DNA of 22,236 nt, from positions 1 to 22,236 of the forward strand of contig JALSLT010000022.1 in assembly GCA_026988135.1 (NCBI GenBank), written 5' to 3'. Position numbers and translations under genes: made by a program. The notes under the pieces were generated by a model. The model worked only from the letters and a program-made list of their open reading frames with translations, was not told the DNA's origin and searched no databases. Numbering within the stretch: the first letter of the stretch is position 1; every line of letters starts with the position of its first letter. Below are positions 5,379 through 12,732 of this stretch, piece after piece. The DNA comes from Desulfurobacterium sp. GTDB lineage: Bacteria > Aquificota > Aquificia > Desulfurobacteriales > Desulfurobacteriaceae.

Positions 5379-8159
5379 TTATTCCCCCATTTTTTTCAAA
5401 ACTTCGGCACATCTTGGGCAAACATCCGGATAGTTTTTGTCTTTTCCTGTTTCTTCTGAGAACATCCAGCATCTTTCACATTTTTCTCCGGGAGCTTTTT
5501 CAACAATAACTTTTATTCCTTCTTCGGAAACGGCTGTTTCCGGTGCTTTCGAGATAGGATGTACAGTAGCTTTGGATGTAATAAATATGTAAGGAAGTTC
5601 CTTTTCATAATTTTTAAGAAGTTCTAATAGTTCCTTATCGGCGTAAACTTTCACGGCAGCTTCAAGAGAATGTCCTATCATTTTTTCGGCCCTTGCCGCT
5701 TCCGTTGCTTTGTTTACAGTGCTTTTAACGGCTATCAGTTTTTCCCATATAGGTAGTAAGGATTCTTCTTCCGGAATTTTACTTTCAAAATTTTCAAGGA
5801 AAACCGATTCTTCTTTTTTTCCTGTAATATGGGAATAAGCTTCCTCCATTGTAAAAGATAGAATAGGTGCCAGTAGTTTTGTCAGTTCTCTTATAATTGT
5901 GTAGATGGCTGTTTGTGCACTTCTTCTTTTCTTTGATGTGAGAGATTCACAGTATAAAGTGTCTTTCAGTATATCAAGGTATGTGGCGCTTAATTCTATT
6001 GCGCAATAGTTGTAGATTTCTCTATATATTCTGTTAAATCGGAAGTTTTTGTAGTGTTTGATTATCCCTATTTTAAGTTTGGATAATTTTGTCAGTGCCC
6101 ATCTATCAATTTCTTCAAGTTTTACAAACGGAACGGAATCGGTTTCCGGATTAAAGTCTTTTAGATTTCCTAAAATAAATCTCATTGTATTTCTTATTTT
6201 TCTGTAAACATCGGCTATTTGTTGAAGAATATTTTTTGAGATTCTTACATCTTCGGTGAAGTTCTCACTTGATACCCAAAGTCTTAAAATATCCGCTCCG
6301 AACTGTTTTATTATTTCCTGTGGAGGGATAACGTTTCCGACGGATTTGCTCATTTTCCTTCCCTGTTGGTCAAGGGTAAATCCATGTGTAAGGACTGACA
6401 GGTAAGGTGCTTTTTCCCTTGTTCCACATGATTCGAGTAGGCTTGCTTGGAACCATCCTCTGTGTTGGTCGGAACCCTCAAGGTACATATCCGCAGGCCA
6501 TTTTAATTCTTCTCTTCTTTCAAGAACTGCTGCGTGGGAGCTTCCCGAATCGAACCAAACATCAAGAATGTCTCTCTCTTTTTTAAATTCTTTTTCACCG
6601 CATTCCGGACACTTGAATCCTGCTGGAAGAAGTTTGTCGGCAGATTTTTCATACCATGCGTCGGCACTTTCTTTTTCAAAAATGTCAGCTATATAATCTG
6701 CAATTTCTTTCGAAGCGATTAATTCTCCACATTTTTTACAGTAGAATGCAACGATTGGAACTCCCCATATTCTTTGTCTTGAGATACACCAATCTGGCCT
6801 TGATTCTACCATGTTGCTTATTCTTACTTTACCCCATTCGGGAATCCATTGGACTTTTTTGATTTCCGAAAGAGCTATTTCTCTTAATGTAGGGTTTCCT
6901 TTGTCTAAAGATATAAACCATTGGGGAGTTGCTCTGAATATAACCGGTTTTTTGCATCTCCAACAGTGGGGGTAGGAATGGGATATCTCTTCTGTAAATA
7001 GCAAATGTCCTGTTTGTTTCAATTTTTCTATGATAATTTCATTTGCCTGCCATATTTTTATTCCTTGAAGCCATTTAGGGGCTTCTTCTGTAAATCTGCC
7101 GTAATCATCAACGGGAGCAAGGACAGGTAAATTATACTTTCTGCTTGCTATATAGTCTTCTTCACCGTGTCCGGGAGCGCTATGAACAACGCCGGTTCCC
7201 GTTTCATCCGAAACAAAATCGGCAAGGATGCTTGTGCCCTCTCTGTCTATGAAAGGATGAATATATTTGATTCCTTCAAGCTCCTTACCTTTAAAGACTT
7301 TAACAGTTTTGAGAGTTTTTTCTGCTTTTTCGGAAAAGTTTTTAACGAGAGCTGTTGTTATCAGGTAGTTCTCTTTTCCGTCAGTAACCAGTTGGTATTC
7401 CAGTTCCGGATGTATTACAACCGCAACATTTGCAGGAAGTGTCCAGGGAGTAGTTGTCCAAATAACAAAATAGCTATTGTCGGGAAACTTTTCATCTTCT
7501 ATTTCAAATTTTACATAGATGGATGAAGATGTTTTATCTTTATACTCTATTTCTGCTTCTGCCAGTGCTGTTGTGCAGTTGGGACACCAGTAAACAGGTT
7601 TCTTTGCTCTATAAACAAGCTCTTTTCCGTAAAATTTTGCCAGTTCTCTCAAAATATCGGCTTGGTATTTTGGGGTCATTGTTATGTATGGATTGTCCCA
7701 ATCTCCCAGTATTCCAAGTCTGATAAACTCTTCTTTCTGTATTTTTATCCAATTTTCTGCATACTCTCTACATTTTTTTCTAACTTCAACCGGGCTTAGT
7801 TCATTTTTACGCTTTTTCAGTTTCTGAAAAACAGCTCTTTCTATGGGAAGTCCGTGGCAGTCCCATCCGGGTACGTAAGGTGTATAAAAACCGTCCATTG
7901 CTCTGGACTTTACAATTAAATCTTTGAGTATTTTGTTTAAAGAGTGTCCTATATGGATGTGTCCGTTTGCATAAGGGGGTCCGTCGTGGAGGATGTACTT
8001 ACTACTGTTTTTTCTTTTTTCCAGAACTTTTTTATAAAGTTCTATCTCTTTCCAGTATTTAAGAATTTCAATCTCTTTTTTTGGAAGATTACCCCTCATC
8101 GGGAATGAAGTTTTCGGGAGATTTAACGTGTCTTTGTAATCTTTCTTTTCCTGAGACAT
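5379..8159 (-). CDS. ileS: Isoleucyl-tRNA synthetase
   Basis: Class I aminoacyl-tRNA synthetase charging tRNA-Ile. The 926-residue protein carries the HIGH signature in PPYANGHIHIGH (61-72) and the bacterial-type GWDCHGLPIE segment. The editing domain lies in the WTTTPWTLPANVAV region, KMSKS is in GRKMSKSVGN near residue 600, and an anticodon-binding helical domain follows. A C-terminal zinc finger has CERC and CPRC pairs in the last 35 residues. Length and the C-terminal zinc ribbon match ordinary bacterial type 1 IleRS. ATG start with GGAGG spaced seven to eight bases. radC follows 32 bases downstream and is probably co-transcribed. There is no T-box leader. Confidence 0.98.
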   Translation of the reverse strand: MSQEKKDYKDTLNLPKTSFPMRGNLPKKEIEILKYWKEIELYKKVLEKRKNSSKYILHDGPPYANGHIHIGHSLNKILKDLIVKSRAMDGFYTPYVPGWDCHGLPIERAVFQKLKKRKNELSPVEVRKKCREYAENWIKIQKEEFIRLGILGDWDNPYITMTPKYQADILRELAKFYGKELVYRAKKPVYWCPNCTTALAEAEIEYKDKTSSSIYVKFEIEDEKFPDNSYFVIWTTTPWTLPANVAVVIHPELEYQLVTDGKENYLITTALVKNFSEKAEKTLKTVKVFKGKELEGIKYIHPFIDREGTSILADFVSDETGTGVVHSAPGHGEEDYIASRKYNLPVLAPVDDYGRFTEEAPKWLQGIKIWQANEIIIEKLKQTGHLLFTEEISHSYPHCWRCKKPVIFRATPQWFISLDKGNPTLREIALSEIKKVQWIPEWGKVRISNMVESRPDWCISRQRIWGVPIVAFYCKKCGELIASKEIADYIADIFEKESADAWYEKSADKLLPAGFKCPECGEKEFKKERDILDVWFDSGSSHAAVLERREELKWPADMYLEGSDQHRGWFQASLLESCGTREKAPYLSVLTHGFTLDQQGRKMSKSVGNVIPPQEIIKQFGADILRLWVSSENFTEDVRISKNILQQIADVYRKIRNTMRFILGNLKDFNPETDSVPFVKLEEIDRWALTKLSKLKIGIIKHYKNFRFNRIYREIYNYCAIELSATYLDILKDTLYCESLTSKKRRSAQTAIYTIIRELTKLLAPILSFTMEEAYSHITGKKEESVFLENFESKIPEEESLLPIWEKLIAVKSTVNKATEAARAEKMIGHSLEAAVKVYADKELLELLKNYEKELPYIFITSKATVHPISKAPETAVSEEGIKVIVEKAPGEKCERCWMFSEETGKDKNYPDVCPRCAEVLKKMGE

Positions 8160-8197
8160 TTCTGTCCTCCAGATTTTATGGCTTTTAGTAGCTGTTA

Positions 8198-8203
8198 ATT
8201 ATA
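8198..8203 (-). promoter_or_regulatory. Probable -10 element of the ileS promoter
   Basis: TATAAT is read on the - strand about 40 bases upstream of the ileS ATG. No good -35 hexamer lies 16-18 bases further upstream, so the assignment rests on the -10 box and position only. Confidence 0.4.
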
Positions 8204-8308
8204 CTACACCTGTTTCTTTGAAGTTAGGATAATCCTTTTTTGTTGATATTTGTTTTCAGGTGTTTCAGTTTTTATAAATTTCTGTTGTTGTAATTAAAGA
8301 AATTTGTC

Positions 8309-8336
8309 TTGACATTTAATTTTTAGGATGTAAACT
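8309..8336 (+). promoter_or_regulatory. Promoter of the cytochrome (NrfH-like/HAO) operon
   Basis: TTGACA (8309-8314) and TAAACT (8331-8336) are separated by 16 bases on the + strand. The -35 box is a perfect consensus. Transcription would start near 8343, leaving an untranslated leader of about 115 bases before the tetraheme gene, which contains the small ORF and pairing described below. The ileS and cytochrome promoters are divergent within the 298-base gap 8160-8457. No clear FNR-type or NarL-type inverted repeat was seen in that gap. Confidence 0.65.
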
Positions 8337-8372
8337 AACTTTAGTGAGTGTGTAAGTAGTAAAAGCTTGAAG

Positions 8373-8440
8373 GAGGTTAACTATGTTGATAGACAAAGGG
8401 TTTACGTGAAAACTGCTTTTCTTCTTTGTGTTTTAACCTC
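8373..8440 (+). promoter_or_regulatory. Candidate leader RNA switch: SD-sequestering long-range pairing
   Basis: GAGGTTAA at 8373-8380, which contains most of the leader ORF's ribosome binding site, is perfectly complementary to TTAACCTC at 8433-8440. The CCTC of the second arm can alternatively pair with GAGG (8449-8452) in the ribosome binding site of the tetraheme gene. Two exclusive states are therefore possible: one hides the mini-ORF start, the other partly hides the cytochrome start. The complementarity is seen directly; a regulatory role is inference. Confidence 0.35.
8383..8409 (+). CDS. Putative 8-codon leader peptide
   Basis: ATG at 8383 follows AAGGAGG with a six-base spacer, as good a ribosome binding site as any in the window, yet the frame closes after eight codons (MLIDKGFT, TGA). 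It lies in the leader of the cytochrome operon between promoter and tetraheme gene. It could be an attenuator-type leader peptide, a translation standby site, or the remnant of a lost gene. No run of regulatory codons is evident. Confidence 0.4.
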   Translation: MLIDKGFT

Positions 8441-8465
8441 AAGAAATGGAGGGCTCCATGTGTAA
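8406..8465 (+). CDS. Possible second mini-ORF coupled to the leader peptide
   Basis: A GTG at 8406 overlaps the stop region of the eight-codon ORF (GTGA) and opens a 19-codon frame (VKTAFLLCVLTSRNGGLHV) ending in TAA inside the start region of the tetraheme gene. It has no SD of its own, so translation would depend on re-initiation after the first mini-ORF. It may be fortuitous. Confidence 0.15.
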   Translation: MKTAFLLCVLTSRNGGLHV

Positions 8466-8991
8466 AAATAAAAAAGTTTGGTTCTGCCTTGGGGGAGTTT
8501 TGCTTGGTATTATATTATCCGTTGGAATTGCACAGGGGGTGAAGTATTCTTCTACAGAAGAGTTTTGTTCTTCCTGTCATGAGATGAAGTTTGCCTATGA
8601 AGCTTGGGAAGAGAATGCTCATGGGCCTTTATCAGGGGATGCTGGAGCGTGTAAAGCCACCTGTGTTGATTGTCATCTTCCTCATGATGCGAACGTCGTT
8701 TCCTATCTATTTATAAAGACTGAAGCAGCAGTAAAAGATGTTATCGGTCATGTTACAGGTCCCGAGAAGTTTGATTGGGCAGGGAATCTTGAAGAGAGGA
8801 ACAGGTACACTTATGAGTCTTCGTGTAAAAGATGTCATAAGGCTCTCTCCAATAATGTGATGCATCAAAAGTACAAGAGCGGGGAGACGGATAAAACCTG
8901 TATCGATTGTCATCACGGTATAGGTCATGGTTACTACTTTAGAGAGGAAGTCGAAAGACTTTTTGGTAAAAAGGAAGTTGCTAAAAAGTAA
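8458..8991 (+). CDS. Tetraheme cytochrome c, NapC/NrfH family quinol dehydrogenase
   Basis: Membrane-anchored cytochrome that takes electrons from the quinol pool and passes them to a periplasmic reductase, here most likely the adjacent octaheme protein. The 177 residues have one N-terminal membrane anchor (about 7-27) and four heme-binding motifs: CSSCH (37-41), CVDCH (69-73), CKRCH (123-127) and CIDCH (148-152). The first motif continues as CSSCHEM, and a CxxCHxM with Met as heme ligand is the NrfH pattern. The start at 8458 is preferred because GGAGGG ends four bases before it. An in-frame ATG at 8446 overlaps that site and has no SD of its own. The octaheme gene starts 16 bases downstream. 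Confidence 0.92.
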   Translation: MCKNKKVWFCLGGVLLGIILSVGIAQGVKYSSTEEFCSSCHEMKFAYEAWEENAHGPLSGDAGACKATCVDCHLPHDANVVSYLFIKTEAAVKDVIGHVTGPEKFDWAGNLEERNRYTYESSCKRCHKALSNNVMHQKYKSGETDKTCIDCHHGIGHGYYFREEVERLFGKKEVAKK

Positions 8992-9006
8992 TTTAGGGAG
9001 GTAGCG

Positions 9007-10542
9007 ATGAGGAAACTTATAAAAGTAGCTTCTCTGCTTAGTGCAGGTGCTGTTTTTATTTTTTCCGGGTCTGTAAAAGCCAAAACAACTGAAGTTAATG
9101 GCATGTTCTATTCTTCGGCAAAGGAGAACTTTTCCAAAGAGAGTCAGGCGTGTATAGAGTGCCATATTAAAAAGACCCAGTTTGTTGTAAATGATTGGAA
9201 AAGGTCTGCTCATTATAATTTTAAAGTAGGTTGTTATGAGTGTCATAAATCTGATAAAAGTAATCCGGCTGCATATGAGCATCACGGTTTTATAATTTCT
9301 ACAATTGTTACACCTAAAAGTTGTGCTAAATGTCATCCTAAAGTTGTTAAAGAATATACAGCTTCTATTCATGCTCATTCCGGACTTATAGCGCAAAAAG
9401 CTGAGGTGAAATCTGGCGGAAATTTTGCGGTTATTGTTCTTAAAGCCCTTGGCTGGAAAGCTACTAAAAAAATTCCGCATAAGAACACTTACGGGGAATC
9501 AACATGGAAAGATATTGTAAATGACCCTGTTTGGGAATATGCAGGAGTTCCGAAAGAGCTTCAGTCTTCTGCACCTCCAGCCGGAGCTGTTGTTAAAATC
9601 TTTGCTAACTGGGGTTGTTACTCATGTCACGGAACAAAGGTAAAGATTGTTAAGAAAACAAAAGATAGGGTTGTTTTTGATTTCAGAACATGGCCTATGA
9701 TGGGTGCCGGCTCCATGAATCCTGACGGAAGTATAGGGAATTGTGCGGCATGCCATCCGTTCCACAGTTTTAGGTTGAAAATCGTTAGAGCCGGTATTGG
9801 AGCGTGTGGTAGATGTCATGAGTCCGAAGACCATCCGAATTATGAGATGTTTGGAAAGTCAATGCACGGAGCTATGTTCTTGTCCCAGTTTAATGAGTGG
9901 AATCTTGATAAGCCTATTATAAAGGCAGGTGTTGATTATTTTGCTCCTTCGTGTACAAGTTGTCATATGGGTGCCGTGTTTAAAGGTGATAAGATGATTT
10001 ATGCACCAACCCATAACCCGGCTTCTATCTGTAAGTGGAAGCTTGGTATGTGGAAACTTGTTTTTGTAAGGAAACCCGGCAAGCCTCACCCTGCTCTTCC
10101 ATCTGTTAAGTATCCTACAGATGGGCTTGAAAACAGGAAGCGTGCGTTTGCCGTGTGTACTCAGTGTCATAGTAAACAGTGGGCTGCAAACTGCTTTGTT
10201 GGTGGCGACCTTTCAATAGGTTTTCTTGACAGTCTGAGAAAAATAGCTTTTGATGTTGAAAAAGAGCTTGAGAAAGAGGGACTTGCTACACCAATTGACA
10301 GGAAGATTGTTAGAAATATTGGGGCAATGGCAGTTAGGCCAACAGAGATTGCAATGTTCCACTATGCACCGGGATATATCTGGTGGGATGGTGCATTTAA
10401 GGCTGCAACTGAGCTTGTTGAGTGGCTTGAAGGTAGTGTTACTCCGAGGCTTGGTGCTGATTATACCAGTAAGTATGTTCCTTGGATAAAGACTTATGAA
10501 GAGAAGCTTAAAGCTTATAAACAGGCACATCATATAGAATAA
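9007..10542 (+). CDS. hao: Octaheme cytochrome c, hydroxylamine oxidoreductase-like (epsilon-HAO type)
   Basis: This exported protein (511 residues, signal peptide about 1-25) has eight CxxCH motifs starting at Cys49, 76, 106, 204, 246, 267, 316 and 384. The number, the long gap between the third and fourth, and a heme-free helical C-terminal domain match the HAO family. Distal His candidates include His287 in SMHGAM. Beside an NrfH-type quinol dehydrogenase, with no ammonia monooxygenase gene, a reductive role is more likely than hydroxylamine oxidation. Epsilon-HAO proteins of Nautiliales and Campylobacter reduce nitrite and hydroxylamine to ammonium. Whether a Tyr in MFHYAPGYIWW (450-460) corresponds to the P460 cross-linking Tyr of ammonia oxidisers cannot be settled by eye. 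Strong GGAGG precedes ATG. Confidence 0.93.
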   Translation: MRKLIKVASLLSAGAVFIFSGSVKAKTTEVNGMFYSSAKENFSKESQACIECHIKKTQFVVNDWKRSAHYNFKVGCYECHKSDKSNPAAYEHHGFIISTIVTPKSCAKCHPKVVKEYTASIHAHSGLIAQKAEVKSGGNFAVIVLKALGWKATKKIPHKNTYGESTWKDIVNDPVWEYAGVPKELQSSAPPAGAVVKIFANWGCYSCHGTKVKIVKKTKDRVVFDFRTWPMMGAGSMNPDGSIGNCAACHPFHSFRLKIVRAGIGACGRCHESEDHPNYEMFGKSMHGAMFLSQFNEWNLDKPIIKAGVDYFAPSCTSCHMGAVFKGDKMIYAPTHNPASICKWKLGMWKLVFVRKPGKPHPALPSVKYPTDGLENRKRAFAVCTQCHSKQWAANCFVGGDLSIGFLDSLRKIAFDVEKELEKEGLATPIDRKIVRNIGAMAVRPTEIAMFHYAPGYIWWDGAFKAATELVEWLEGSVTPRLGADYTSKYVPWIKTYEEKLKAYKQAHHIE

Positions 10543-10552
10543 TGGTACTTTA

Positions 10553-10581
10553 GGGAGGGAATTTCCCTCCCTTTACTTTTT
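10553..10581 (+). terminator. Hairpin between HAO and SurA-like genes (terminator or attenuator)
   Basis: GGGAGGGAA (10553-10561) pairs perfectly with TTCCCTCCC (10563-10571), forming a very stable stem, followed by TTTAC and a T5 run. The U-run is interrupted, so termination may be partial. It would separate high expression of the two cytochromes from lower expression of the two downstream genes, or stabilise the 3' end of the cytochrome mRNA. Confidence 0.65.
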
Positions 10582-10596
10582 AACGGGAGGTTTCAG

Positions 10597-11313
10597 GTGA
10601 AAAAAATTATTCTTTCTACTTTTTTTCTGGCTTCAACCTGTTCTTTTGCCGGAACGGTTAACAAGACCTGTGTCGTTAAAACTGTTAAAGATAATATCTG
10701 TATAACTTCTTCAGATTTGAAAGCTTTTTATGAAGATTACAAAAATGCAAAAATTAAAGAGGTGGGGAAAGGTAACTGGTATTTTACTCTTGCCGATTTA
10801 ATAGAAGCTACTAAAACTTTTGCTTTTGAAAAAATATTGGTTCATGAAGCTTTAAAGAGCGGTGTGGAAAATAAGCCCATTTTTAAAAATTACGAGAAAG
10901 AGATAAAAAAAGGAAATGAAGAGATAGACGCATATGTTAATAATCTTTTAAAAAGTAAAAAAATAACCGAAAAACAGGCTGAAATTTTAAAGAAAAAATT
11001 GAAGAGGAAGCTGTTTTTAGCATATGTAAAGAAGGCATATTTAGAGAGTATTTTGGCTGATTATTTAAAAGTTACTTCGAAGGATATAGAGAGTTTTATG
11101 GATGCACATAAAGGGAAATACGGTTTTAAAAAAGATTCCAAACATCCAAAAATGAAGATTGTTTCCAAAAAGGAACTTGTAGAAGCTATTAGGGAAGAGA
11201 AAAGAACCAGAGCAGCTAATCGGTTCGGTCAATGGTTATGGAATGAGTATGGTGTTAGTTTAAATACCGATATGTTAAAAAAGCTTGATAAGCAGTTAAA
11301 CGGAGGGGGTTAG
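10597..11313 (+). CDS. Exported SurA-N-like protein (chaperone-type, no PPIase domain seen)
   Basis: A 238-residue protein with a signal peptide (about 1-18, MKKIILSTFFLASTCSFA), then a segment resembling the SurA/parvulin N-terminal chaperone module. Strand-like VKTVKDNICITSSDLKAFYE has the VN-x-x-x-IT-SDL pattern, and FAFEKILVHEALKSG matches the following helix. The rest is a very Lys-rich helical region. No parvulin catalytic domain is evident, so a periplasmic holdase or assembly role is inferred from weak similarity. GTG start, chosen for GGGAGG seven bases upstream. It lies 54 bases after the octaheme gene, behind the hairpin, and abuts the HEAT-repeat gene, so it may serve the cytochrome system. 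Confidence 0.6.
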   Translation: MKKIILSTFFLASTCSFAGTVNKTCVVKTVKDNICITSSDLKAFYEDYKNAKIKEVGKGNWYFTLADLIEATKTFAFEKILVHEALKSGVENKPIFKNYEKEIKKGNEEIDAYVNNLLKSKKITEKQAEILKKKLKRKLFLAYVKKAYLESILADYLKVTSKDIESFMDAHKGKYGFKKDSKHPKMKIVSKKELVEAIREEKRTRAANRFGQWLWNEYGVSLNTDMLKKLDKQLNGGG

Positions 11314-12501
11314 GTGAGAGTTAAATTTGTTCTTCCCCTTTTAATACCCGCTTTTCTATCTATAGCTAAAGCTTCTTCTTTTGATATACATTCGAAAAAT
11401 CCTCAAGATAGGATTCTTGCTATTTTTTATTTATCGAAGAGCAAAAATCCTTCTATTATTCCTCGGTTTTGCAAAGTTTTATTGTCGGATAAAAACAAAG
11501 AAGTGAGAAAAGCTGCTGCGGATGTTTTGGGATATTATGGAAACAGTACGCAATCGGAGAGTTGTCTTTTGAAAGCTTTTGGACAAGAGGAAAGTACCGA
11601 GGTAAAATATTCTATTCTTTCGGCTCTAGAGACGTTTAAAAAAAGGAAAATAGGGAAACTTTATTGTAAAGTTTTGGAAGGTAATTATTCAGTTTCTTTA
11701 AAGAGGGAAGCGTTAAAGGGACTTTCGAATTATCTTTTTTGTCGTGAAGAGATAGAAAATATTTTGAAAAATAAGAGTAGAGAGTTTTTGACAGATGCTC
11801 TGTTTGCCGTTTCGTTAAGGAAAGATAATTTTCCTTCTGTGAAAGCTTATCTGTCGGATTCCGATGTCGAGGTTAGGAAGTTAGCTCTTAAATATTTTGT
11901 ATCTCATAAGCCGGATAAAGATGTTATTTCGACTATTAAAAAAAGATTGATAATTGAACATGATCCGGAAAATAAAGCATTGATGTTGGAAATACTTCTT
12001 TCAAACGATGCTAAAATCGATGAGAATCTTCTTCTATCTTCTATTTCAAATGGTGATGTTGCAAAAAAATTTGTTTTGAGATTGCCATTTATCCGGAAAA
12101 ACAAGTTTCCTTTTAAAGGGATAAAACTTCTTTTGAAAAATGAAAATCCTTTTGTTGTTTCCTCTACTTTAACTTATCTCGGAACAACAGAAGATAAGAA
12201 ATATTGCTCTATTCTTTTGAGTTATCTTATGGAGGATGGAAATGAAACCGTCAGAAACTCTGCCATCTGGTCAGTTTCAAAGCTAAACTGCAGTAATGCT
12301 TTTGATTACCTTGCTTCTATAATTTCTGATTTTAATAATGATGATAGGCTGAGGTTAATGGCTGCACGGAGTTTTCTTTCTTTTGATGATAGTACTTTAA
12401 AAGAAAAATCGGGTGTTTTGAAATCTTTATATGAAAGCGAAATCCTTGATGATGTAAAAGAAGTTCTTGGAAGAGTCATTAAGGAATCGAAAGAGAGATA
12501 A
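11314..12501 (+). CDS. Exported HEAT-repeat protein
   Basis: This 395-residue protein has a signal peptide (about 1-20) followed by tandem helical repeats of HEAT type through most of its length. The clearest repeat cores are EVRKAAADVLGYYG (63-76), EVRKLALKYFVSH (186-198) and TVRNSAIWSVSKL (312-324), each with the VR-x-x-A pattern. HEAT arrays are protein-binding scaffolds; no catalytic motif is visible. The GTG start directly follows the stop of the SurA-like gene, inside whose 3' end lies the ribosome binding site GGAGGGGG, so translation is tightly coupled. Placement after an octaheme cytochrome suggests a periplasmic partner or assembly role, but this is inference. Confidence 0.8.
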   Translation: MRVKFVLPLLIPAFLSIAKASSFDIHSKNPQDRILAIFYLSKSKNPSIIPRFCKVLLSDKNKEVRKAAADVLGYYGNSTQSESCLLKAFGQEESTEVKYSILSALETFKKRKIGKLYCKVLEGNYSVSLKREALKGLSNYLFCREEIENILKNKSREFLTDALFAVSLRKDNFPSVKAYLSDSDVEVRKLALKYFVSHKPDKDVISTIKKRLIIEHDPENKALMLEILLSNDAKIDENLLLSSISNGDVAKKFVLRLPFIRKNKFPFKGIKLLLKNENPFVVSSTLTYLGTTEDKKYCSILLSYLMEDGNETVRNSAIWSVSKLNCSNAFDYLASIISDFNNDDRLRLMAARSFLSFDDSTLKEKSGVLKSLYESEILDDVKEVLGRVIKESKER

Positions 12502-12528
12502 AAAAAGGAGGGGTTTCCCCTCCTTTTT
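12501..12528. terminator. Bidirectional intrinsic terminator between HEAT gene and ferredoxin gene
   Basis: A6, then GGAGGGG (12507-12513), TTT loop, CCCCTCC (12517-12523) and T5. The A and T runs make it functional in both directions. It ends the + strand cytochrome cluster and the - strand rpsB-tsf-pyrH-frr-ferredoxin operon that converge here. Confidence 0.9.
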
Positions 12529-12543
12529 GTTAACTTTCCAATA

Positions 12544-12720
12544 TTATTCGGCAGAGATACAGTCTGTGGGACAAACTTCTACACATGCTCCGCAGTCGAT
12601 GCATTCTTCGGCAACGATTATATACTTTCCATCATCTGTTGGATGAATAGCATTTGTTGGACATACTGAAGCACATGCTCCACACCCAATACATCCTTCC
12701 AATTCAATTACGTGAGCCAT
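12544..12720 (-). CDS. 2[4Fe-4S] ferredoxin
   Basis: A 58-residue low-potential electron carrier. Two classical cluster motifs are present: C10-IG-C13-GA-C16-ASV-C20-P and C40-ID-C43-GA-C46-VEV-C50-P, each CxxCxxCxxxCP, so all eight cluster ligands are intact. A short insert (HPTDDGKY) separates the halves. In chemolithoautotrophs such ferredoxins feed reductive carbon fixation, but no partner enzyme is encoded nearby. The ATG start has GGAGGG five bases upstream, and the gene begins 12 bases after frr, so it looks like the last gene of the rpsB operon, right before the terminator. Confidence 0.95.
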   Translation of the reverse strand: MAHVIELEGCIGCGACASVCPTNAIHPTDDGKYIIVAEECIDCGACVEVCPTDCISAE

Positions 12721-12732
12721 TTTACCCTCCTT

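Noticed and set aside
5371..5388. GGGGG...CCCCC hairpin followed by T7 on the + strand at the ileS 3' end.
   Set aside because: The genes on both sides are on the - strand, where no T-run follows the stem, and half of it is ileS coding sequence. It could at most stop antisense read-through from arsC.
8160..8308. Possible T-box riboswitch upstream of ileS.
   Set aside because: No T-box core sequence, specifier-loop layout or terminator/antiterminator pair is visible, and the distance from the -10 box to the start codon (about 40 bases) is too short for one.
8707..9480. A 257-codon open frame on the - strand opposite the tetraheme and octaheme cytochrome genes.
   Set aside because: It lies wholly antisense to two well-supported heme proteins, spans their intergenic gap, has no SD and shows no recognisable protein features.
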